Part shown: in pieces, positions 7,536 to 16,315 of the stretch
Position numbering within the stretch: the first letter of the stretch is position 1
How the letters are laid out: every line of letters begins with the position of its first letter
From: Odoribacter sp.
Lineage (GTDB): Bacteria; Bacteroidota; Bacteroidia; Bacteroidales; Prolixibacteraceae
Direction: 5' to 3'
DNA length: 64,000 nt
Assembly: GCA_013824715.1 (NCBI GenBank)
Contig: PNOH01000010.1
Span: 1 to 64,000 of the forward strand
Program-made: the position numbers and the translations under genes
The notes under the pieces: model-generated
Seen by the model: only the letters and a program-made list of their open reading frames with translations
Databases searched by the model: none
Told to the model about the DNA's origin: nothing

Positions 7536-10016
7536 ATGATTTTTCGAATATTATCAGCTTCCTTTTTATTTTGCATTTCATTCATTTCTGTTTTTTCACA
7601 GGGTATCCGGGGCCTCATAACCAACAATCATGGAGAGGCGGTGCCCTTTGCCAATATCTACATTCCACAATTATCAACCGGAACCACCTCCAATGTTGAG
7701 GGGCGATATGATTTGAAACTGCCTGAAGGAAACTGGAAGGTTTTGTTTCAGTATCCGTATTACCAAAAACAAGTTTCGAAATATTCGTGCAAAGTGTATC
7801 TGAAAGGATCGGGAGTTTTCGAAAAGATACCGTTTTTGCTCGAAAAACAAATGAAAAAAGGCGGAGTGAAAGAGAATGAAGCTTTTGTAATGGAGACGGT
7901 CAGTAAAATTGATTTCGAGTTGCCCGATAAAATAAAACAGCAGGTTTTAGCTATGCATTCATCAGGAAAAGACAATAATACATCTCCAATGGGGATGATT
8001 ACCAATAATTTGTACGATGCTGCAAAATACGGGATCGTTTCTCCGGTTGGAAAGAATGCGATGAAAGTTTACCGGTTCAGGCTCGATGGCGTTTTTCAGG
8101 ATCAGGGAAAAACCATCAATAAAATATTGGTGATTCCCAAAACCAACGGGAACGATGTGTTTTCGGGCTACATTTATATTGCCGATGTTTTCTGGAACAT
8201 TCATTCAGCCGATCTGAAGCTGCATATTCCGATGACCGATGTGAAGGTTCATCAACTTTATGCCGAAGTCAATAAAAATACCTGGATGCCGGTGAGCCTC
8301 GATTTCGATATGGATTTTTCGGGTTTGGGTTTGAAAATGAAATTCCGCTACGTAGCATCAATTACCGATTATCAAACCATATTGAATGCAGCGCTTGATC
8401 ACACTTTCCTCGATCGGCTGAAAAATCAGCAACTTCAGGAGCAACAAATGGTGGAGACTTATACAACCGGAGAAAAAAAAGCTTTGGAAACACGCGAAAA
8501 ATCGAAAGCACAAAAACGTATTGAGACGATGATGCAGAAACCTGTGTTGAGTAACCGCGAAGCAGTAAAACTGAACCGCCTGATAGAGGCCGAAACCGAA
8601 AGAAACAGTCCGCCTGAACCGCTCGAAATTAAATCAACCTTTCTGGTTAGCCAAAAGCAGGTCAACAACGATTCGGCTTATTGGGCTACTCTCAGGCCAA
8701 TTCCGCTTACAGAATCCGAAAGGGTTAGTTTTATAAAGAAAGATTCGTTTCTGCAGGTTTCCACCAACCCTGAATTTCAGGATTCGTTGCGTGACTCGAA
8801 GCGAAAATTTAAAATGAAACATTTGGTCGTGGGGAAAACATATAATTATTCCATCGATTCCATCAAACAAAATGAACGATTTACGATTCCAAGCCTGAAA
8901 AATCCTACCCTGCTTTCGTTTAATTCGGTTGACGGACTGAGGTTGGAATTGCCTTTCAGCTACTACAAATCGGACAGTACCGGACGAATGAAAAGTTTTA
9001 ACCCAACTTTTGCCTATGCTTTTGTACGGAAAAAACTTGATGTTGAATTTTCGTACCAACAACGGCTAAATGGAATGAAAAACAGATGGTTTTCGGTTTC
9101 TGCCGGAACTGCCACGACTGATTTTAACCGGATTTCAGGTTTAAATACGATGACCAACGATTTCTATACCATTTGGCTCGAAGAAAATTACAAACGTTTT
9201 TACCGGCGCGATTTTCTTCAATTAATGACCAGCCATGATCTGTCAAACGGGCTGAACCTCAATGTTACGCTCGATTACAGCGAAAATAGCCCTTTAACCA
9301 ACCATTCCAGCTATTCATTAATTAAATACGACGACCGGGAGATTCAACCGAATATTCCTGCAAACAAAACTTTATTGCCCTGGCAATTAGAAAAACATCA
9401 ATCGTTGATTGGCCGGCTTGTTCTGGAATATACCCCGCGACACCGGTATTCCATCCGCAACCATACCAAAATATATGCAGAGAGCAAATTTCCAACCTAT
9501 TCGCTGGTTTATAAAGGCGCTTTTGCAAATGTTTTCGGGAGCGATTCCCGATATGACCTTCTAAAAATTGGAATGAGGCAAAGGGTAAAATCCGGTATTG
9601 ATGAACATCTTTCTTACATCATCAGTGCAGGTACATTTCTGAATTCGTCGAAAGTATATTTTGAGGAATTTCAGCATTTTAATACTCAGCCAACCGGATT
9701 CATGTTCAATAACACCGAAAACAGTTTCAGATTGTTGCCATTTTATGAATACTCAACCCAGAAATCTTTCATCGAAGCACATGGTAATTGGGAATCACGT
9801 CGTTTAATCCTGAAACAACTTCCCATCATCAAAAATTCATCATTCTCTGAAAATCTTTTTGTGAATTTCCTCTCCACTCCTGAATTGAAAAATTACACCG
9901 AAGTAGGTTACGGACTTAAACAGGTTTTCTTTCTGCTGAATGTGGAAGCAGTAGCAGGTTTCGAAAATGGCAAATACAGGTCGGCAGGGGTTAGGGTGAG
10001 TTTGAATCTCAAGTAG
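7536..10016 (+). CDS. DUF5686 outer-membrane protein with carboxypeptidase-regulatory-like domain
   Basis: 826 residues from ATG 7536; an upstream TTG frame is rejected because it lies inside the promoter. A signal peptide ends near VFSQ. A carboxypeptidase-regulatory-like beta-sandwich follows (RGLITNNHGEAVPFANIYIP), then a DUF5686 region and a long beta-strand-rich C-terminus ending in an outer-membrane-type terminal strand (RSAGVRVSLNLK). The fold resembles TonB-dependent receptors without a clear plug. The function of DUF5686 proteins is unknown. Placement in the outer membrane is inferred from the signal peptide, amphipathic strands and end. It stands alone, with hemH 189 bases downstream. 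Confidence 0.82.
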   Translation: MIFRILSASFLFCISFISVFSQGIRGLITNNHGEAVPFANIYIPQLSTGTTSNVEGRYDLKLPEGNWKVLFQYPYYQKQVSKYSCKVYLKGSGVFEKIPFLLEKQMKKGGVKENEAFVMETVSKIDFELPDKIKQQVLAMHSSGKDNNTSPMGMITNNLYDAAKYGIVSPVGKNAMKVYRFRLDGVFQDQGKTINKILVIPKTNGNDVFSGYIYIADVFWNIHSADLKLHIPMTDVKVHQLYAEVNKNTWMPVSLDFDMDFSGLGLKMKFRYVASITDYQTILNAALDHTFLDRLKNQQLQEQQMVETYTTGEKKALETREKSKAQKRIETMMQKPVLSNREAVKLNRLIEAETERNSPPEPLEIKSTFLVSQKQVNNDSAYWATLRPIPLTESERVSFIKKDSFLQVSTNPEFQDSLRDSKRKFKMKHLVVGKTYNYSIDSIKQNERFTIPSLKNPTLLSFNSVDGLRLELPFSYYKSDSTGRMKSFNPTFAYAFVRKKLDVEFSYQQRLNGMKNRWFSVSAGTATTDFNRISGLNTMTNDFYTIWLEENYKRFYRRDFLQLMTSHDLSNGLNLNVTLDYSENSPLTNHSSYSLIKYDDREIQPNIPANKTLLPWQLEKHQSLIGRLVLEYTPRHRYSIRNHTKIYAESKFPTYSLVYKGAFANVFGSDSRYDLLKIGMRQRVKSGIDEHLSYIISAGTFLNSSKVYFEEFQHFNTQPTGFMFNNTENSFRLLPFYEYSTQKSFIEAHGNWESRRLILKQLPIIKNSSFSENLFVNFLSTPELKNYTEVGYGLKQVFFLLNVEAVAGFENGKYRSAGVRVSLNLK

Positions 10017-10020
10017 TTTT

Positions 10021-10160
10021 CAGTTTCCAGTCGCAACTGGCAGAATTTTGTTGTCAATGGTTGTCATAAGTTGTCATTTGTTGCACGTCATTCATTGTAA
10101 AACATTTACTAATTTTGATCCCACAACTTAATGACTATGAATGACTACGAATGACAAAGT
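10021..10160. repeat. GTCATT/AATGAC intergenic repeat, copy a
   Basis: Contains TGTCATTTGTTGCACGTCAT (from 10072), close to the repeats at 13666 and 21098, and AATGACTATG/AATGACTACG direct words near 10127-10147 that complement it. It lies between the DUF5686 gene and hemH. Probably forms an imperfect hairpin. Confidence 0.6.
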
Positions 10161-10204
10161 TCATATAATTCAACAACCTTACATTTTGCTTAATAAAACA
10201 TAGC

Positions 10205-11227
10205 ATGGAGCACAAAAAGGCGGCGGTATTGCTTATCAATGTTGGGACACCCGATGAGCCCACAGTTAAGGCTGTCCGGAGGTATTTGTCCGAATTTCTG
10301 AACGATCGCCGGGTCATTGATATTCCTCTGGTTTTGCAGAAAATTCTGGTCAACCTGATCATTGTTCCATTCAGGGCGCCAAAATCAACCAAATTGTATC
10401 AGCGGTTATGGACGGAAAAAGGATCGCCGCTATTGTATTATTCTGAAAAAGTTCAGGAAGAATTACAGAAAAAACTCGATACAATGGCTGATGTTTTCAT
10501 GGCCATGCGTTATGGAAATCCATCCATTGAAAAAGCACTTTCAGCTATTCGGAAAGGTAATTACGACAAATTGGTGATTTTACCCATGTTTCCGCAGTAT
10601 GCATCTTCCACCAGCGGAACTGCTATTCAGGCCGTGATGGATCAAATACGGAAATGGAACACCATTCCAATGTTACATGCCATCAATCAATTTTACGATC
10701 ATCCGGCTTTTCTGAACGCTTTTACTGAACGAATCCAATCGTATCAGCCTGAAAAATTTGATCACATTGTTTTTACCTACCACGGTCTGCCTAACCGTCA
10801 TCTGGATAAAAACCATCCCGGCGAATCATTTCAAACCTGTAATTGCGAAAATTCATTGCCCGAATTTGGGAAAAGCTGCTATAAAGCGACCTGCTACCAA
10901 ACTACCCGTGAATTAGTTAGCCGTCTGGGTTTAAAAAGCGGCCAGTATTCTGTTTCATTTCAATCGCGCCTGTCAAAAAACTGGATGACTCCTTTTACCG
11001 ATAAAAATCTGGTTGCACGGGCAAAGCAAGGCTGTAAGAACATTCTGGTTGTTGCGCCTGCTTTTGTGGCCGATTGTCTGGAAACAACGGTTGAAATTGG
11101 CTGGGAATACAAAGAGTTGTTTGCCAAAAACGGCGGTGAAAACCTGCAAATGGTCGAAAGTTTGAATGACTCCCCTCAATGGATCAGCGCCCTGAAAGAA
11201 GTCATTGAGCCCTGTCTTTTTTCTTAA
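10205..11227 (+). CDS. hemH: Ferrochelatase
   Basis: 340 residues, normal length. Inserts ferrous iron into a porphyrin at the end of haem synthesis. INVGTPDEP at the N-terminus, the catalytic His in FTYHGLPNRH (about residue 193) and the conserved Glu in VADCLETTVEIGWEYKELF are present. Four cysteines cluster after the catalytic His (CNCEN, SCYKATCY, about residues 212-231) and might hold an Fe-S cluster or metal. Haem demand in this genome includes the multihaem ActA and ActE. Its stop codon overlaps the stop of the convergent patatin gene. Confidence 0.95.
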   Translation: MEHKKAAVLLINVGTPDEPTVKAVRRYLSEFLNDRRVIDIPLVLQKILVNLIIVPFRAPKSTKLYQRLWTEKGSPLLYYSEKVQEELQKKLDTMADVFMAMRYGNPSIEKALSAIRKGNYDKLVILPMFPQYASSTSGTAIQAVMDQIRKWNTIPMLHAINQFYDHPAFLNAFTERIQSYQPEKFDHIVFTYHGLPNRHLDKNHPGESFQTCNCENSLPEFGKSCYKATCYQTTRELVSRLGLKSGQYSVSFQSRLSKNWMTPFTDKNLVARAKQGCKNILVVAPAFVADCLETTVEIGWEYKELFAKNGGENLQMVESLNDSPQWISALKEVIEPCLFS

Positions 11228-13515
11228 TACCCTTTCCGGTTAAACAAGATGTACCCGAAGTTGAGCATGGCAAAGAATTTGGTCTGGCTTTTTTCGTAGT
11301 AATTTGCCGAAAAGCTTATCGGTCCTATTGCTGACTGGAACACAAATGCTCCAGTACCCATAAAATTGACAGTCGGGTATTTTTTTGTGATATAAACAGC
11401 ATTGTGATTATCTGCTTCTGAAATTTCCCTAAGCGGGCTAAAACCATAAACTTCGGCCCTGAAATGCAACTGGTCGGATATTTTGAGTATAGTTTTTATG
11501 CCCGAAGCCACATATTTGTTGGCATGAAAATTATTCAGGTAAATGGTTTTGCTGTGGGGTATCGGAGTAAATGAAGGCGCCGACAGAATGGTCGAAACAT
11601 AATTGCTGAATGGTTTCTTGTTGCTGAAAACACCTTCAGCCATTAACCCGAACGTAAATCGCTTATTAATTTTAAAGTAGCGGTCGTAGCTTCCTTTCAA
11701 AAGATAAAAGTTGTGATTGTATTGTTTATCAGAAGCGTAATTTGAGGTAGTTCCCGGTTTATTTTCTTCTTTTCCTGAAATGTAGTTCAATGATAAACAT
11801 GAAGCGATTCCCTCGGTTGGATATTGCTTGTGGTTAAATGAGCTCGATAGGAAATTTGTTGTTACAGTAAGGGCATCAAATGTGGTATGATCGGGAGTAT
11901 CGGATAACTTGATTGATCCGGTGAGATAATATGCATCGTTGGCTTTGGACCAGGAGCCGCCAAAAGTCATTTTTCCCCGTGTTTTCAGCGGAAAACCCAT
12001 TTCTGCCCTGAAATTACTTTCGTTCTGAATAATGTAAGGTGGACGGACGTCTTCAAAAACGAACTCGGTGGTTGATGAGTAGTAATCCCATCGGTTAAGT
12101 GTGAAATATCCAGCCAGGTAAAAAGGGGTGGTAGTCGGAAAATCAACACGGCTTCCTGCTTTGATTGAACTGTAAAACCTCCCGAAATACATGTTTGTGC
12201 TAAAGGTGTATGACCGTTCTTTAAACATACGGTAATCGCCACTCAGAAAGCCCTGGTTAACAGGCCGTGTTGATATATTCCCTCCAAATTTTACCTGCAT
12301 CGGATTGTTCGGTTTTACGATCATATGGAGATCGAAATAGCCGGTTTCCGGATTGTACCGTGAAATCGGACGCAGCGATTTTATCTGCGGATCGGCTACA
12401 AGTTTAAAATATTCTTTTTTAAGTTCCCTGATGTCAATAACATTCGAATTGTGTTTAAGGCTTTGTATAATGAATTTTCGCTGCCTGGCATCTTCTGCTC
12501 CTTCAACCTGAACATTCTGGAAGATTAATTGAGGTTTTTTCATGTTGAACTGATGCCTTTTCATTTGAAGTTCTTCAGGTCGTATGCGGCTTGCAACCCG
12601 CACTTTAATGCTATCCAGGTGTTTAATTACAGTTTCGTACCCACCTTTTTCAATGATGTCGATCTTTCTGAAATCGAGCAATCCCACATTGTTAAAAGTG
12701 GACTCCATGAGCAAACCATCCTTTGAATCAATCTTGAAATCAGTCTTTCGTCTAATCATGTTTTCAATTTGTGCCATCACATCGTCCGGATCAGGTTTCT
12801 CCGGATTGTTGGCCACATTATGCCCGAAAATAATATCAGGATCGAAAAGTTCTTTCATGTTCTGAACCGGAAAGTTATTAACAATTCCGCCGTCGAAAAC
12901 CAGTGTGCCGTCAATTTCAATTGGCTTGAAATATAAAGGGAAAGTCATTGATCCGCGTATAGCCTCGCCCAAATCGCCCTGACGGAGCACCATTTCCCGG
13001 TTGTTGTAAACATCGGTGGCAATGCAAAAGAAAGGAATAAACAGTTTGTTAAAATCACCTTTGTTGATGGCTGTTACCGAAGAAAACAGTTCCATAAAGG
13101 CAAAATCCATTTGTTCTTCAGGAATGAGGCTGGTGGGAGGAAGTATTTTTAACTTATCTTCTTTTTTCAGTAAATCGAGTTCGAGCCACGAGGGGTCCTC
13201 TTCCAGTTTACGGTAGTAATAGCGGTATTCTTCCTGAATTTTACCGGTTGACCAGAACTTAAACTTTTCCGATTTGAAAAGTTGTTCCATTTCTTCAACC
13301 GGGTAGCCTGCAGCGTATAAGCCCGCAACAATTGCGCCCATCGAGGTTCCGGCAATGTAATCAATCGGAATTCCATTCTCTTCCAGGGCTTTGATCACCC
13401 CTATGTGTGCAAGCCCTTTGGCTCCTCCGCCACTTAATACCAGTCCAACTTTTTGAGCCTTCAATTGAAAAAAGAAGATCAGTAGAATAAAGCCCGATAA
13501 TAAAAACCATTTCAT
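11224..13515 (-). CDS. Patatin-like phospholipase with C-terminal outer-membrane barrel
   Basis: 763 residues. A signal peptide ends near LKAQ. The patatin domain (about 22-300) has the oxyanion loop GGGAKG, the nucleophile elbow GTSMG and the catalytic Asp in FDGGIVNN. A POTRA-like segment follows (FQNVQVEGAEDARQRKFI), then a long barrel-forming region ending AMLNFGYILFNRKGY. This is the PlpD-type layout (type Vd-like), in which a lipase is linked to an Omp85-like barrel. In Bacteroidota homologues it is unclear whether the lipase is surface-exposed or periplasmic. Convergent with hemH, with overlapping stop codons. Confidence 0.9.
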   Translation of the reverse strand: MKWFLLSGFILLIFFFQLKAQKVGLVLSGGGAKGLAHIGVIKALEENGIPIDYIAGTSMGAIVAGLYAAGYPVEEMEQLFKSEKFKFWSTGKIQEEYRYYYRKLEEDPSWLELDLLKKEDKLKILPPTSLIPEEQMDFAFMELFSSVTAINKGDFNKLFIPFFCIATDVYNNREMVLRQGDLGEAIRGSMTFPLYFKPIEIDGTLVFDGGIVNNFPVQNMKELFDPDIIFGHNVANNPEKPDPDDVMAQIENMIRRKTDFKIDSKDGLLMESTFNNVGLLDFRKIDIIEKGGYETVIKHLDSIKVRVASRIRPEELQMKRHQFNMKKPQLIFQNVQVEGAEDARQRKFIIQSLKHNSNVIDIRELKKEYFKLVADPQIKSLRPISRYNPETGYFDLHMIVKPNNPMQVKFGGNISTRPVNQGFLSGDYRMFKERSYTFSTNMYFGRFYSSIKAGSRVDFPTTTPFYLAGYFTLNRWDYYSSTTEFVFEDVRPPYIIQNESNFRAEMGFPLKTRGKMTFGGSWSKANDAYYLTGSIKLSDTPDHTTFDALTVTTNFLSSSFNHKQYPTEGIASCLSLNYISGKEENKPGTTSNYASDKQYNHNFYLLKGSYDRYFKINKRFTFGLMAEGVFSNKKPFSNYVSTILSAPSFTPIPHSKTIYLNNFHANKYVASGIKTILKISDQLHFRAEVYGFSPLREISEADNHNAVYITKKYPTVNFMGTGAFVFQSAIGPISFSANYYEKSQTKFFAMLNFGYILFNRKGY

Positions 13516-13611
13516 GGCTGTTGAAGTTTTGAAGACAGGGTGAATCCAAATTTAAGAAAATACTAAACCATAATAGTAAATGGATCTTTAATTTCTGTTG
13601 ATGTTGGTGAA

Positions 13612-13768
13612 ATTTAATAATGACTGCCGAATACACATTGAATGAAGTCATTAATAGTCAATCGTGGTCATTTGTTTCACGTCATTCCTTGTTTTTTTAA
13701 TGACAATCAAAGACAATTGAATGACACGAATTTACTTGGAATTTGGAACCTGGAATTTGGAACTTTCT
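13612..13768. repeat. GTCATT/AATGAC intergenic repeat, copy b, plus GGAATTTGGAAC words
   Basis: Bases 13666-13686 begin GGTCATTTGTTTCACGTCAT and match 21098-21118 at 20 of 21 bases. AATGAC words on the right complement the GTCATT words. A separate direct repeat TTGGAATTTGGAACC/TGGAATTTGGAAC occupies 13736-13763. Non-coding gap between the patatin and yitT genes. Confidence 0.65.
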
Positions 13769-14692
13769 TTACTCTGCAACCTTGTGCTTGAGCGACTGGA
13801 ACCCTTCACCAAGGATTTCGCGGGTATCCATCACTGTGATGAAGGCATCCGGATCAATTGTGCTGATAAATTCCTCCAGAATAGCTACTTCTCTGCGGCT
13901 TACCACGGTGTAAATAATGTGTTTATCGTTTCCGGTAAACATTCCTGAGCCTTTCAGGTAGGTTCCGCCACGTTCCAGATCAACCAATATTTTATGCCTG
14001 ATTTCCTCGTACTTTTCAGAAATGATCAATAAAGCTTTGTTGTAATCGCCTCCCTCCAAAACCAAATCAATGGCCCTGCCTGTAATGTAAATGACCACCC
14101 ACGAATAAAGCGGAATCTGCCAGTCTTTAAAGGCTACCAAACTGAGCAAAACGATGGTTGAATCAATATAAATCATCAACTGACCGAGTTGCATACGGGT
14201 ATATTTGGCAATAATCATGGCGATGATGTCGGATCCTCCTGAAGTTGCACGCGCTTTGAAAATCAATCCAAGTCCGAACCCAATCAGCACGCCGCCAAAC
14301 ACGCACGAAAGCAGGACGTCCGGCACAAGTGGGGCATCGCCGTCAACACGCATGTAAGTGATTACATCCATAAAAACTGAAGAAAGCACAAAACCAATCA
14401 CCGTTTTTACTCCAAACCGTGGCCCCAGAATTTTGATGCCAGCTATAGTAAGCGGTATGTTCAGCACCAACCCAAATAACCCAATCGGGATACCTTCAGG
14501 CCAGAAAGAAAACATTCCCTGGGTCATGTAATGTACCATGATAGCGATACCGTAAACCCCGCCGGGAACAATCCGGTGGGGCGAAATGAAATAAACAAAC
14601 CCGACGGCCAGAATAAAAGCGCCGATTACAATCATGCTGTAATCGCGAAACCATTTCAGGCTGAAAATTTTGTCGTTTGGGATAAAGGTCAT
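13769..14692 (-). CDS. YitT-family membrane protein (DUF161-DUF2179)
   Basis: 307 residues: about five or six membrane segments (first ~205 residues) followed by a cytoplasmic DUF2179 domain (GDYNKALLIISEKYEEIRHK). Matches the YitT/YebE/YvjA family, proposed transporters of unknown substrate. Starts MTFIPNDKIFSLKWFRDYSM. The first 28 codons are about 88% identical in DNA to a fragment at 16087-16168, on the far side of the ATPase gene. It starts 37 bases after the ATPase stop with no convincing promoter between, so it may now depend on ATPase transcription. Confidence 0.88.
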   Translation of the reverse strand: MTFIPNDKIFSLKWFRDYSMIVIGAFILAVGFVYFISPHRIVPGGVYGIAIMVHYMTQGMFSFWPEGIPIGLFGLVLNIPLTIAGIKILGPRFGVKTVIGFVLSSVFMDVITYMRVDGDAPLVPDVLLSCVFGGVLIGFGLGLIFKARATSGGSDIIAMIIAKYTRMQLGQLMIYIDSTIVLLSLVAFKDWQIPLYSWVVIYITGRAIDLVLEGGDYNKALLIISEKYEEIRHKILVDLERGGTYLKGSGMFTGNDKHIIYTVVSRREVAILEEFISTIDPDAFITVMDTREILGEGFQSLKHKVAE

Positions 14693-14729
14693 AGTAAGGG
14701 AAAAATTTAATGAATTGTTTGATAACGTA

Positions 14730-15959
14730 TCACATATTCTTTAGCAGAAAATCTTTTAGGTGAACTTGTTCAATCCCATGGTAATTTCTTCCGGAATTGT
14801 ATTCATCCATGGTTACCACGTATTTTGGATAGTTGTCGGGAATTTTCATCAAATTTCCAAATTCACGGTTTTCAGTATTCTCATCCATCAGTAGGTATGC
14901 AACCTGAATATAAATAGATTTTCCATCTTTTTCAGCAACAAAATCAATTTCCGTACTGCCCAGTTGTCCTACATACACCCGGTATCCAAACCGCAGCAAA
15001 TGAAGATAAACCGCATTTTCCATTACTTTGCTGATGTCTTTCCTGCGGTCGAATCCACGGATACAATTTCGTAGGCCAATGTCTTCGAAATAATATTTTT
15101 CCCCAACTTCAAATATTTTCAGGCCGGAAATGTCGTAGCGGGATACTTTGTAAACAAAAAAAGCATTGGTCAGGGGCTTCAGATAATTCAGAATAGTTTG
15201 AGTAGTAAAGGTAGCACGTTGCGACTTCAGGTATTTGGCAATATTACTGGCCGAAAACAGGTTCCCAACATTGTCAGCAAGGTATTCGATCAGGTTTTCC
15301 AGGAACTGAATATTCCGGATCCCTTCGCGGGCCACAACATCTTTCAGCAGAATGGTCGAGTAAACATTTCGCAGGTACTCAAACACCGATAATTCTTCCA
15401 GGCCAATCACTTTTAAATAGGGCATTCCTCCAACGGTCAGGTACTTGTTCAGGCTTTCAGTAGAATTTTCCAATCCAAAAAAATGCAAAAATTCTTCGTA
15501 GGAAAGTGAATGAACAGTGAATTCTATGTACCTTCCGGCTAATAAGGTAGCTAATTCACCTGAAAGCATATTGGCATTACTGCCACTGCAAAATATATCA
15601 CAACAATTCTCGACCAAAAGGCTTCGGAGTGCTTTCTCAAAATGTTTGATCTCTTGTATTTCATCAATAAAAAGATAGTTTTTGGTTTCTGCAATCAAAT
15701 TATCTTTGACAAATTGATAGAGCATGTTGTCATCGGCAATTTCTTCATGAGGTTTTAGCTCCTTATTGATATAGATGATATTGGCCAACGGATTTGTCCG
15801 TTTGATTTCGGTGATCAATTGGAAAAGAATATAACTTTTCCCCACTCTGCGCTGCCCCGTAATAATTTTAATGATTTCTTTATCGATAAACGGCTTAATT
15901 CGTTCGGTATAAACCGGACGGGGTATGAATGGCCTTATTTTTAAAATTTCATCTATCAT
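14730..15959 (-). CDS. AAA ATPase with DUF4143 domain
   Basis: 409 residues from ATG 15959 (a TTG-started extension to 15995 is less likely). N-terminal P-loop ATPase: Walker A TGQRRVGKS, Walker B YLFIDEIQE. The C-terminal DUF4143 region ends in a restriction-endonuclease-like strand pair (GSTEIDFVAEKDGKSIYIQV) in which the usual ExK is QVA, so nuclease activity is doubtful. These genes are often multicopy in Bacteroidota and their role is unsettled. Here it sits between an intact yitT and a duplicated scrap of the yitT 5' end, so this segment looks inserted. An inverted-repeat promoter region precedes it. Confidence 0.88.
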   Translation of the reverse strand: MIDEILKIRPFIPRPVYTERIKPFIDKEIIKIITGQRRVGKSYILFQLITEIKRTNPLANIIYINKELKPHEEIADDNMLYQFVKDNLIAETKNYLFIDEIQEIKHFEKALRSLLVENCCDIFCSGSNANMLSGELATLLAGRYIEFTVHSLSYEEFLHFFGLENSTESLNKYLTVGGMPYLKVIGLEELSVFEYLRNVYSTILLKDVVAREGIRNIQFLENLIEYLADNVGNLFSASNIAKYLKSQRATFTTQTILNYLKPLTNAFFVYKVSRYDISGLKIFEVGEKYYFEDIGLRNCIRGFDRRKDISKVMENAVYLHLLRFGYRVYVGQLGSTEIDFVAEKDGKSIYIQVAYLLMDENTENREFGNLMKIPDNYPKYVVTMDEYNSGRNYHGIEQVHLKDFLLKNM

Positions 15960-15990
15960 GAATAATATTTGCTTACTGAAATAAGAATTT

Positions 15991-16041
15991 GTCAATTACG
16001 ATTGACGAAAATACAAAAATATATTCATTTGTCAATCGTAA
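15991..16041. promoter_or_regulatory. Inverted-repeat promoter region of the ATPase gene
   Basis: TTACGATTGAC (15996-16006) and GTCAATCGTAA (16031-16041) are exact inverted copies separated by 24 bases. A third GTCAAT arm at 15991 makes GTCAAT-TACG-ATTGAC. The -7-like box TATTTTTG (minus strand, 16014-16021) lies between the arms, so they could be an operator for autoregulation (inference). Confidence 0.55.
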
Positions 16042-16075
16042 AATGAGTTGTTTCATTAACTCTAATATCAATCAC

Positions 16076-16160
16076 CAGAAATTGATGCGCCGATTAAAAT
16101 CATGCTGTAATCTCTAAACCATTTCATGCTGAAAATTTTATCGTTTGGGGCAAAGGTCAT
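16076..16160 (-). pseudogene. Duplicated 5' fragment of yitT
   Basis: Reading from ATG 16160 gives MTFAPNDKIFSMKWFRDYSM and a few more residues of YitT-like sequence before similarity ends near 16076. Bases 16087-16168 align with 14619-14700 with 10 mismatches in 82. The rest of the gene is missing. With the ATPase gene between the copies, this looks like the old yitT start left behind by an insertion or recombination. Confidence 0.8.
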
Positions 16161-16315
16161 AGCGAGGATTTTTGGTTGAAGCACAAAGGAACACAGGATA
16201 TTCGGTTTCTCCTGTGATTTTTGTCAACGAATACTTTTAATTGGAAGTAATTTTGCCGGGTTGTTCAAACAGTTGGTTCGTTCGATCTATCAATTGTCTT
16301 TTAAACCAACCGGGA

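Noticed and set aside
16192-16216. CACAGGA/TCCTGTG hairpin followed by a T-run on the plus strand
   Set aside because: No plus-strand transcript leads into it, so a terminator role cannot be supported.
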